NCBI GenBank assembly: GCA_003455275.1
Contig: DMRR01000181.1
Span: 1-5,374, forward strand
Reading direction: 5' to 3'
Source of the DNA: Bacteroidota bacterium
Lineage (GTDB): Bacteria > Bacteroidota > Bacteroidia > Chitinophagales > UBA10324
DNA: 5,374 bases
Shown: positions 1 through 5,374 of the stretch, piece after piece
How positions within the stretch are numbered: position 1 is the first letter of the stretch
How the letters are laid out: every line of letters begins with the position of its first letter
Translations under genes and position numbers: made by a program
The notes under the pieces: model-generated
Database searches by the model: none
What the model was told of the DNA's origin: nothing
Seen by the model: the letters and a program-made list of their open reading frames with translations, nothing else

Positions 1-1906
1 CAAGTTGTGTTTCGCCATAACCCTTTGCGCTCAATCTTTCCTTTGCAATTCCATGCGCCACCAGGTAATCCACGCAACTCTGCGCGCGCTTTTGAGAAAG
101 ATTCATGTTGAAGTTGTCATTTCCGCGCGAGTCAGTGTGAGAACCGAGTTGCACACTCACCGTCGGGTTTTCATTCAACAGCGTAACAAGTGTGTCCAGC
201 ACCAACGCTGCATCAGGGCGAATGTTCCATTTGTTGTAATCGTAGTAAATATTGCTGAGTGTGATCTGCACATTCTTGTAAATCTTATCGAGTACAATCG
301 TCACTGATTCCTTTATTGTGTCGTTGTCGCGCGATGAAAAACCAAGCGAAGAAAAATTTTCGCTCTTGCTGAAGTAGTTCGGTTTAGATGCAGTGAGTTT
401 GTAGATTTTTTCGGGAGAAATTGTGAGCGTGAATTTTCCGGTTGCATCAGTTGCATAACGATTTAGTGAATCAAGACGGCCTGCTTGTGTTGCATCAAAC
501 AAACTCACCATTGCATTCTGCAATGCAACAGTTCCGGTCACAGGGCTGTTTGGGTCACTCGGATTTGCAAACACTTTTTCTTTCACCTGAACTTCCAATT
601 GATACAACTTGATTCGTGGCAACTCGAAAGAATAAATATCATCATTCCCCTTTCCTCCCGGGCGTGTGCTGGTGAAGAGTCCCGTTTCTTTCACTTCTTT
701 TTTTCTCTCATTAGGAACAGGAATTAAGATTAAACCGAAATCATCAGCAGCAGAGTTGATGGGTGCACGAAGGTTTACAGGATTCATCCATTGCTTACCG
801 GTTTTTGTTGCTGAAAAAATATCCATGCCACCCATCCCTGGTTGCCCATTAGAAGCGAAGTAAAGTTTTCCGTTTGCGATGTAAGGAAATGCTTCATCAC
901 CTGTCGTGTTAATATTCGGTCCGAGATTTTCAGGTTCGCTCCATGTTCCATCTGCCTGCCTTCGAGTGATGAATAAATCTTTTCCTCCATAACCTTCTCG
1001 AGAATCACTGCTGAAGTAAAGTTCTTTTCCATCAGCAGTAAGAAAAGGCTGCGAAACATTTGTGCTGTCTTCAAAAAGCGGAAGCGATTGAGGTGTGTTC
1101 CACTCACCGGTTGCGTTCATAGTGGTTTCAAAAATTTTGCAGTAGTCGTTTGTGATGTTGTCAGTTCCGCAACGAGTGAAAAACAATTCAGAAAAATCTT
1201 TATTAAAACAAACTGCGCCTTCATTGTATTTTGAATTGATGACTGCGCTCAGCGGCAGTGACGATTTGTAGCTTCCGTTTCCATCAGGCAGAGAATAAAA
1301 CAAGTCAGAAAATTTTTCGCCAGTCCATCCGTAGGTCTGCGTTCCTGCTGCATCGCCGCGGTCACTTGTGAAAATGATTGCTCCGTCTTTATACAGCACC
1401 GGAGCGTAATCAAATGCTGGTGAGTTGAGCGCCTCCACATTTTTCACCACATAAGCCGAAGGATTTTTTTGCCAGTCGAGTGCTTGCTGTGTGCTCTTCA
1501 GTTGCTTGCTCGCATCATCATTAAACGGAACTTGCTGAATGTATTCTTTGAATTGCTCAATCGCATCATCATACTTTCCGTTTGCTTTAAGCATGAGCGC
1601 ATAATCATAAGTTGCAATTGCGTCGTAGTTCAAACTCTGCGCGGTTTTATACCAGCGCTCAGCTTCCAATGTTTGATTTGAAAAACGATAACACTCACCA
1701 ATAAGAAATGCTTTGCGCGCCTTTACATCTTGTGCCGGCTCTACATCAAATTCTGATTTCAGTTTATCAGCCGCTACAGTAAATTTTTTTTCCTGAAACA
1801 GAGTTTCGCCGCTCTTTATATTTTGTATAAGAAAACAGGAGGAAACTGTAAGTGAAAAAAGGAGAATGAAAAATGTGCGATGTGAGTGCGCGAACATCAG
1901 TGTCAT
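1..1906 (-). CDS. OmpA-family lipoprotein with TPR, PD40 propeller, CRD-like and OmpA domains (PorE-like), 3' end cut by window edge
   Basis: An open frame of 635 complete codons on the minus strand runs off the left edge. Residues 1-24 form a lipoprotein signal with lipobox VSSC (Cys24). Residues 33-143 are helical and TPR-like. Residues about 165-428 carry five PD40/WD40-like blades, with motifs such as LYFSSDSREGYGGKDLF near 296-312 and LYFASNGQPGMGGMDIF near 348-364. Residues about 455-530 resemble a carboxypeptidase-regulatory beta-sandwich (DATGKF at 487-492). From about 548 an OmpA C-terminal domain begins. It keeps the peptidoglycan-binding Asp (D592 in SHTDSRG) and Arg (R607 in LSQKRAQS). 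Known: this order of domains is that of Porphyromonas gingivalis PorE, which ties the T9SS to peptidoglycan. Inferred: an outer-membrane lipoprotein facing the periplasm, lacking only some tens of residues here. Bacteroidota carry paralogues with the same layout, so the exact name is open. ATG at 1906 is preceded by an in-frame TAA (1913-1915); ATG at 1897 is an alternative start. Confidence 0.9.
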   Translation of the reverse strand, partial: MTLMFAHSHRTFFILLFSLTVSSCFLIQNIKSGETLFQEKKFTVAADKLKSEFDVEPAQDVKARKAFLIGECYRFSNQTLEAERWYKTAQSLNYDAIATYDYALMLKANGKYDDAIEQFKEYIQQVPFNDDASKQLKSTQQALDWQKNPSAYVVKNVEALNSPAFDYAPVLYKDGAIIFTSDRGDAAGTQTYGWTGEKFSDLFYSLPDGNGSYKSSLPLSAVINSKYNEGAVCFNKDFSELFFTRCGTDNITNDYCKIFETTMNATGEWNTPQSLPLFEDSTNVSQPFLTADGKELYFSSDSREGYGGKDLFITRRQADGTWSEPENLGPNINTTGDEAFPYIANGKLYFASNGQPGMGGMDIFSATKTGKQWMNPVNLRAPINSAADDFGLILIPVPNERKKEVKETGLFTSTRPGGKGNDDIYSFELPRIKLYQLEVQVKEKVFANPSDPNSPVTGTVALQNAMVSLFDATQAGRLDSLNRYATDATGKFTLTISPEKIYKLTASKPNYFSKSENFSSLGFSSRDNDTIKESVTIVLDKIYKNVQITLSNIYYDYNKWNIRPDAALVLDTLVTLLNENPTVSVQLGSHTDSRGNDNFNMNLSQKRAQSCVDYLVAHGIAKERLSAKGYGETQL

Positions 1907-1922
1907 TAAAATTTATATTCAG

Positions 1923-1954
1923 CTAAATTAGGTGAAAGGTGAAAGGTGAACATT
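1923..1954 (-). promoter_or_regulatory. Possible promoter of the PorE-like gene
   Basis: Read on the minus strand, TAATTTAG (1930-1923) differs by one base from the Bacteroidota -7 element TAnnTTTG. The 20-bp heptamer repeat would form the spacer, matching the usual 19-21 bp. The -33 position would read AATG, a poor match to TTTG. The start codon would lie 16 bp downstream, giving a very short leader. This is a weak prediction by eye. Confidence 0.2.
1931..1950. repeat. 7-bp tandem repeat, GGTGAAA x 2.9
   Basis: Two full copies of GGTGAAA and a six-base third copy follow one another without any mismatch, 25 bp upstream of the PorE-like start codon. Short intergenic heptamer runs can change length by replication slippage. 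Whether this one does is unknown. Confidence 0.85.
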
Positions 1955-2048
1955 GAAACTTCCAACAATTATTAAATAGCTGAACAGATGTTTCAACATA
2001 ACGAATTAAAATCTATTTCTATTTTGCACCACCATAAAAAACAAAATC

Positions 2049-2765
2049 ATGATTAAAAAAATCTTTACGCTCTGTGCAATTCTGTCTTTGGCATTTCTTC
2101 ATAATTCCAATGCGCAACTTCGTCTTGCCGGAGGGGTTGGCCTTGATCTTTTTACCAGCAAATACATCGTTGATGACAACATTGATTCAATTGATTTGAA
2201 AGATTATCACAATGGTGCTTTCAACGCTGCTCCGCATATTAATTTAGGAATTGACATCGGTGACCGTGTCAGAATCCTTACCGGCATCGATATGCAAAAG
2301 AGAACTGACAATTACGATTTCAGTTACTATTTCGGAATCGGCAGCCCTTCAAAAGTTTTGACAACTGTGACCAACTACACCACTATTCCGCTTTCTGTTA
2401 CATGCAATCTTACTGCGAAAGACAGCAAGAGCCGCTTACCGATTGGTTTAGGAATAGATTTCAGCTCGCTAAAGAAAGTGACCTACTCTTCTTCTGATTT
2501 AACTTCATTATTTGGAACTCCACTACCTGTCACCTATTCGAAAGGTGATTCAGCGATTAAGGATATTTGTTCCTCTATGACAAGTTATATATTCACAATT
2601 GGATATGGGTATAAAATCAATGATTACCTCGGGATAGATGCATTGCTTTTTGCGAAGTATGATTCGAAAAGTTTTGATACTTCAGTTACCGAGTATAATC
2701 AGTTTGCAACTGCAGGCGGAAATATCACAATCTTTTATCTGTTTGATTTAGGAAAGAAAGATTAA
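2049..2765 (+). CDS. Secreted outer-membrane beta-barrel protein of unknown function
   Basis: The product is 238 residues long. Residues 1-22 are a clean Sec signal peptide: Lys3-Lys4, a hydrophobic core, and cleavage after Ala22 in SNA|QLRL. The mature part alternates polar and hydrophobic residues, with several Gly- and Tyr-rich strands (INLGIDIGDRVRILTGIDM at 64-82, YIFTIGYGYKINDYLGI at 180-196). It ends in a strand of the kind that closes small outer-membrane barrels (NITIFYLFDLG, 225-235). The segment NYTTIPLSVTCNL (109-121) recalls the YxxIPLLLKY signature of Bacteroidota porin/PorT-type barrels. I do not recognise a specific function. The gene has its own strong terminator and faces away from the PorE-like gene, so it is probably transcribed alone. 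Its position between two T9SS-type genes is suggestive but not proof of a link. Confidence 0.8.
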   Translation: MIKKIFTLCAILSLAFLHNSNAQLRLAGGVGLDLFTSKYIVDDNIDSIDLKDYHNGAFNAAPHINLGIDIGDRVRILTGIDMQKRTDNYDFSYYFGIGSPSKVLTTVTNYTTIPLSVTCNLTAKDSKSRLPIGLGIDFSSLKKVTYSSSDLTSLFGTPLPVTYSKGDSAIKDICSSMTSYIFTIGYGYKINDYLGIDALLFAKYDSKSFDTSVTEYNQFATAGGNITIFYLFDLGKKD

Positions 2766-2780
2766 TCGTTTTACATACCT

Positions 2781-2821
2781 AAATAAAAAAAGGGATTCGA
2801 AGTGAATCCCTTTTTTTATTT
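2781..2821. terminator. Strong Rho-independent terminator, near-symmetrical
   Basis: Arms 2781-2798 and 2804-2821 are perfect inverted repeats of 18 bp around a 5-base loop (GAAGT). The core stem GGGATTC/GAATCCC is flanked by A7 on the left (2785-2791) and T7 on the right (2811-2817). It begins 15 bp after the barrel gene's stop codon and separates that gene from menG. The A and T tracts make it potentially bidirectional, although no minus-strand gene ends here. Confidence 0.95.
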
Positions 2822-2843
2822 TATGGCTCATGATGATTAATTA

Positions 2844-2851
2844 TTTCTTTG
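2844..2851 (+). promoter_or_regulatory. Possible -7 element for menG-porT
   Basis: TTTCTTTG differs by one base from the Bacteroidota -7 consensus TAnnTTTG and lies just after the terminator, where a promoter for menG is needed. TTTT at 2819-2822 is a possible but poor -33 element, 21 bp upstream. With the ATG at 2859 the transcript would be nearly leaderless. This is a weak prediction. Confidence 0.2.
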
Positions 2852-2858
2852 CATCCTC

Positions 2859-3590
2859 ATGAGTGAAATTGTTTATCCGGATTCATCTTCCAACCTCAAG
2901 AAAAGGGAACAGGTGGCGCAGATGTTTAATCATATTGCTTCGCGGTATGATCTAATGAATTCTGTTTTGTCCTTCGGGATTTATAAAAGGTGGATGAAAA
3001 AATTAGTGAATCAACTCAGGAACGATAACCCGAAACTGATTCTAGATGTGGCAACCGGCACAGCAGATATAGCAATCGCGCTCATGAAGATTAACCCTGA
3101 AAAGGTTACAGGGGTTGATATTTCGGAGGAGATGCTAGCCCATGGAAAAATTAAAATTGCCAGGAAAAATCTTAAGCAAAAAATTGAACTTGAATATGCC
3201 GATGCAGAAAAACTTCCTTTTCCGGAAAATAAATTCGATGCCGTCAGCGTTGCTTATGGTGTAAGAAATTTTTCACATCTTGAAATTGGATTGAAGGAAA
3301 TGTTTCGTGTGTTAAAACCAAAAGGGAAAATTGTAATACTTGAATTCAGTAAACCAAAGAATATTTTTTTAAAAAAAATATTTGAAATTTATTTCCATAA
3401 AATTTGTCCTTTAATCGGTGGCATCATTACCGGAAACAGGAAAGCATACACCTACCTTCCTCAATCAGTAAAAGTTTTTCCGGATGGAAAAGAGTTTGAA
3501 AATATTTTGCAGCAATCAGGATTTGTCAATACAAAATGCATCAGTCTAACATTCGGCATCGCCAGTCTGTATTCCGGCTACAAGCCCTGA
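2859..3590 (+). CDS. ubiE: Demethylmenaquinone C-methyltransferase (MenG/UbiE family)
   Basis: The product (243 residues, normal for the family) transfers a methyl group from S-adenosylmethionine to demethylmenaquinone, the last step of menaquinone synthesis, at the inner face of the cytoplasmic membrane. The family's first signature is present as YDLMNSVLSFGIYKRW (30-45), with Tyr42 where many members have His. SAM-binding motif I is ILDVATGTADIA (61-72). The acidic residue after strand 2 is D87 in TGVDISEEML. Further family marks are DAEKLPF (115-121), YGVRNFSH (133-140), RVLKPKGKIVILEFSKP (150-166) and the tail YTYLPQSVKVFPDG (197-210). The start is fixed by an in-frame TAA at 2838-2840. 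The 3' end overlaps or touches porT, so the two are probably co-transcribed. In Bacteroidota, which generally lack ubiquinone, the role is expected to be menaquinone only; menG would be an equally fitting name. Confidence 0.96.
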   Translation: MSEIVYPDSSSNLKKREQVAQMFNHIASRYDLMNSVLSFGIYKRWMKKLVNQLRNDNPKLILDVATGTADIAIALMKINPEKVTGVDISEEMLAHGKIKIARKNLKQKIELEYADAEKLPFPENKFDAVSVAYGVRNFSHLEIGLKEMFRVLKPKGKIVILEFSKPKNIFLKKIFEIYFHKICPLIGGIITGNRKAYTYLPQSVKVFPDGKEFENILQQSGFVNTKCISLTFGIASLYSGYKP

Positions 3591-4279
3591 AAATTTTTCT
3601 GTTCTCTATTCTTTTTTTCATATTGTACTTTCCAAAATGTGATGCTCAGTTTTCTATAATGGAACATGATGAACAAAATATGAACAGGATGTTTCATTTT
3701 GGAGTTGCACTCGGTTACAATCTCAGTAATTATAAAATCACTCTGGACTCAAATTTTATAAGCCAAAAAACAATACTGAATGTTCAGCCTGTAAAAGGCC
3801 CTGGCTTTAATCTGGGTATTGTTTCAGACCTTCATCTTGCAAAATATTGGGAACTGCGGTTTATCCCGGCACTCTCGTTTGCTGAAAAAGATATTCAATA
3901 CACCCGGAAGGATAGTGTTGTAATGAAAAAAATTGAGAGTGTGTATCTTGAGTTTCCACTCTTGCTCAAATACAAATCGAAACCTTATAACAATATGCGC
4001 ATGTATGTGATAGGTGGCTTAAAATATAGCATAGACATGCAATCGAATGCACTTGCACGAAAAGCAGAGAATCTGATTAAAGTGAAACAAAATGATTACT
4101 CGATTGATTATGGCATTGGTATGGAACTTCATCTTCCACTAGTTGTGATGGCGCCTGAAATTAAATGGTCTTATGGAATTGTTAATATTCTTCAGAACGA
4201 TGATAAGCTCATCTATTCTTCTGTTTTAAATCGGCTTCGTTCAAGGTGTATTTTATTTACTATTCACCTTGAAGGTTGA
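3536..4279 (+). CDS. porT: PorT-like outer-membrane beta-barrel protein of the type IX secretion system
   Basis: From the first ATG (3536) the frame gives 247 residues. It has a hydrophobic signal segment at 18-37 with likely cleavage after Ala37 (KCDA|QFSI), followed by a barrel-type mature domain. PorT-like marks are FHFGVALGYNLSNYKI (53-68), GFNLGIVSDLHLAKYWELRF (90-109), the strand pair ESVYLEFPLLLKYKS (134-148) leading into YVIGGLKYS (157-165), DYGIGMELHL (191-200), and a terminal strand in RSRCILFTIHLEG. Known: PorT is an outer-membrane protein required for T9SS export, and as I recall it often neighbours ubiE in Bacteroidota. The start is uncertain. ATG 3536 lies 55 bp inside menG and adds 17 Arg-rich residues before the signal. 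No ATG, GTG or TTG lies near the expected start. CTG at 3587, overlapping the menG TGA, would give a standard 20-residue signal peptide. The assignment rests on remembered family sequences, without an alignment. Confidence 0.83.
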   Translation: MHQSNIRHRQSVFRLQALKIFLFSILFFILYFPKCDAQFSIMEHDEQNMNRMFHFGVALGYNLSNYKITLDSNFISQKTILNVQPVKGPGFNLGIVSDLHLAKYWELRFIPALSFAEKDIQYTRKDSVVMKKIESVYLEFPLLLKYKSKPYNNMRMYVIGGLKYSIDMQSNALARKAENLIKVKQNDYSIDYGIGMELHLPLVVMAPEIKWSYGIVNILQNDDKLIYSSVLNRLRSRCILFTIHLEG

Positions 4280-4295
4280 TTATCTATAAATTATT

Positions 4296-5261
4296 TTATT
4301 CTTCTGAAGTCTTTGGTTTTTCCAATAAAAGATTGGTAATATCATTATATAAAGAATCCATTGCCGTAGAATCTTCTACTGTTTTATAATAGCCGCGGAT
4401 CATTCCGGTTCCATCAACTAGAACCAATCGATCGCTGTGCGTAAATGATTCAGTTCCGTTTGAAGTATCTGCAACCGGAACTTTAAATCCTCCTTCAGCC
4501 AACTGATATATTATATTCTTTTTTCCGGTAAGGAAATACCACTTTCTATCAATGGCTTTATACTTTTCTGCATATTGTTTTAGAACAGGAATTGAATCTT
4601 GCTCCGGATCAACAGTAATCGAAAGAAACTTAATTCGCTCTTCATCCTTGAAAGCATTTTGCAATCCACTCAGGTTCGAATTCATTTTCGGGCAAACTCC
4701 ATTACAAGAGGTAAAGAAAAAATCAGTCACATAAGCGTAACCTTTCAAATCATCTGAACTAAGTGAATCTCCGTTTTGCGTGGCCAATAGAAAGAATGGA
4801 ACCTGATAAAATTCTTTTAATCTCTGCGGAGGTTCAGGGCGCATAACCACATTGAAAATAATCCACAAAACCAATGGACTTCCTAAAATTAAAATTGAAG
4901 AAATAGTCCCCGTTAATTTTGTAATTCTTTTATCTCTTTTTATTGAAGAAGCATCTGCTGGTTCTAATTTCCTAATGTTATCAATTACAATTAATGAAAT
5001 AAGAGGAAACCAAAATCCTAATATTCTCCACCCATTAACATATCGCTCCTTTTTCTTAGCAATATTTCCAGACCAAATAACTCCTACACTCCTTACTATT
5101 AATTGGTTTGCAATCCCAAAAAAAATAGAGAAGTAAGTAATCTCGCTGAAAATACCCGTTAGATAAGTAATAATCCAATAGACAATACAAATAATAGAAA
5201 AAGCGGTCGTAGATATTGGGCTACTCTTACTTATTGGATTAGATTCATCACCATCATTCAT
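4296..5261 (-). CDS. SCO1/SenC/PrrC-family copper chaperone with an extra N-terminal membrane domain
   Basis: Numbered from ATG 5261 the protein has 321 residues. The C-terminal part (about 145-321) is a thioredoxin-fold SCO domain: TDFFFTSCNGVCPKM supplies the CxxxC copper ligands C186 and C190, SITVDPEQDS carries the conserved Asp218, and FTHSDRLVLVD supplies the third ligand H275. Known: SCO proteins deliver copper to, or reduce, the CuA site of cytochrome c oxidase on the outer face of the inner membrane. Usual members are about 200-230 residues with one anchor. Here the anchor is residues 120-139, and it is preceded by about 110 extra residues with hydrophobic segments near 20-38, 41-63 and 80-93 and basic loops (KKKER, KRDKR). 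I do not recognise this extension. A TTG two codons upstream (5265-5267) is possible but ATG is preferred. The gene converges on porT with a 16-bp gap and no hairpin terminator. It is probably co-transcribed with the gene upstream at 5289. Confidence 0.9.
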   Translation of the reverse strand: MNDGDESNPISKSSPISTTAFSIICIVYWIITYLTGIFSEITYFSIFFGIANQLIVRSVGVIWSGNIAKKKERYVNGWRILGFWFPLISLIVIDNIRKLEPADASSIKRDKRITKLTGTISSILILGSPLVLWIIFNVVMRPEPPQRLKEFYQVPFFLLATQNGDSLSSDDLKGYAYVTDFFFTSCNGVCPKMNSNLSGLQNAFKDEERIKFLSITVDPEQDSIPVLKQYAEKYKAIDRKWYFLTGKKNIIYQLAEGGFKVPVADTSNGTESFTHSDRLVLVDGTGMIRGYYKTVEDSTAMDSLYNDITNLLLEKPKTSEE

Positions 5262-5288
5262 AGTCAAATAATTGAACTAAGAAAATAA

Positions 5289-5374
5289 TTATTTCCAGAT
5301 ATGGAATTGCATGTTATGCCAGCTGCTTCCTTCCGCTAAAAAAATAGAAACTGTATAGAGCAGAAGAATAACAG
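5289..5374 (-). CDS. C-terminal tail of a membrane protein, possibly cytochrome c oxidase subunit IV (5' part outside window)
   Basis: On the minus strand a frame open from the right edge ends in TAA at 5289-5291. It gives about 28 residues: a hydrophobic stretch (VILLLYTVSIFLAEG) followed by a short polar tail ending HIWK. The other two frames here stop earlier and look less protein-like. The TAA is 27 bp before the SCO start codon, an operon-like spacing. Known: in Bacteroidota, terminal oxidase clusters often place a small subunit IV-like membrane protein just before SCO, and such proteins end in a helix followed by an acidic-Gly turn. The identity is an inference from this context and the tail only. 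Confidence 0.4.
   Translation of the reverse strand, partial: VILLLYTVSIFLAEGSSWHNMQFHIWK

Larger units (their letters stand above)
1907..2048. promoter_or_regulatory. Divergent intergenic region between the PorE-like gene and the barrel gene
   Basis: This 142-bp A+T-rich gap must hold the start signals of both divergent genes. I see no Shine-Dalgarno sequence before either ATG, which is usual for Bacteroidota. On the plus strand, TATTTTG at 2020-2026 loosely resembles the Bacteroidota -7 element TAnnTTTG but lacks one base of it and has no well-spaced -33 TTTG, so it is only a weak promoter candidate. On the minus strand, TAATTTAG (1930 down to 1923) is a one-mismatch candidate. A heptamer tandem repeat lies in the middle. 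Confidence 0.5.

Noticed and set aside
5..1681. Several open frames on the plus strand across the left third, and short minus-strand frames at 784-1107 and 1249-1440
   Set aside because: They are shadows of the continuous 635-codon minus-strand frame that encodes the TPR/PD40/OmpA protein, and their products show no domain or composition typical of real proteins.
1931..1950. Short repeats as a CRISPR or attachment site
   Set aside because: The units are 7 bp and directly adjacent, without spacers, and no integrase or cas gene is present. It is a simple tandem repeat.
4280..4295. A terminator between the convergent porT and SCO genes
   Set aside because: The 16-bp gap and its flanks are A+T-rich but show no stable hairpin, so no terminator is claimed.
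4552..5136. Plus-strand open frames of 60 and 94 codons
   Set aside because: They lie antisense within the SCO gene, which has clear catalytic motifs. Neither has a start context or recognisable motif.
4840..5261. Frameshift or broken gene joining an upstream membrane ORF to SCO
   Set aside because: The frame is continuous from 5261 to 4296 with no stop, so there is no direct sign of a frameshift. It is kept as an alternative under the fusion finding.
5265..5267. TTG as the start of the SCO gene
   Set aside because: An ATG lies two codons downstream (5259-5261), and neither codon has a visible ribosome binding site. ATG is the simpler choice; the difference is two residues.

Overview
The window looks like chromosomal DNA of a Bacteroidota bacterium. 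The evidence is one protein with the TPR / PD40 propeller / carboxypeptidase-regulatory-like / OmpA layout typical of that phylum, a PorT-type barrel of the type IX secretion system (T9SS), signal peptides ending in Ala-Gln, start codons without clear Shine-Dalgarno sites, and a menaquinone-type MenG/UbiE methyltransferase. No tRNA, rRNA, CRISPR array, transposase or phage gene was seen. The genus cannot be read from this window.

Layout. Positions 1-1906 (minus) hold a long OmpA-family lipoprotein that runs off the left edge; its architecture is that of PorE, the peptidoglycan-anchoring T9SS protein. A 142-bp divergent intergenic region with a 7-bp tandem repeat separates it from a secreted beta-barrel protein of unknown function (2049-2765, plus), which is closed by a very strong palindromic terminator (2781-2821). 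Next come menG/ubiE (2859-3590, plus) and a PorT-like barrel protein (to 4279, plus) that overlaps or abuts it. Convergent with porT, 16 bp away, is a SCO1/SenC-family copper protein with an unusual multi-helix N-terminal extension (4296-5261, minus). The last bases on the right (5289-5374, minus) encode the C-terminal tail of another membrane protein, perhaps cytochrome oxidase subunit IV, in the same direction as the SCO gene.

How the parts fit. Two themes meet here. One is the outer membrane and T9SS: the PorE-like lipoprotein, the unknown barrel, and PorT. The other is respiration: MenG makes the final C-methylation of menaquinone, and SCO helps load copper into cytochrome oxidase. The main items of interest are the missing conventional start codon at the expected start of porT (a CTG overlapping the menG stop fits best), the extra membrane domain fused to SCO, and a heptamer repeat that would fill the spacer of a possible promoter of the PorE-like gene. 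I did not find a clearly new system; these are local oddities in an otherwise recognisable housekeeping and secretion region.
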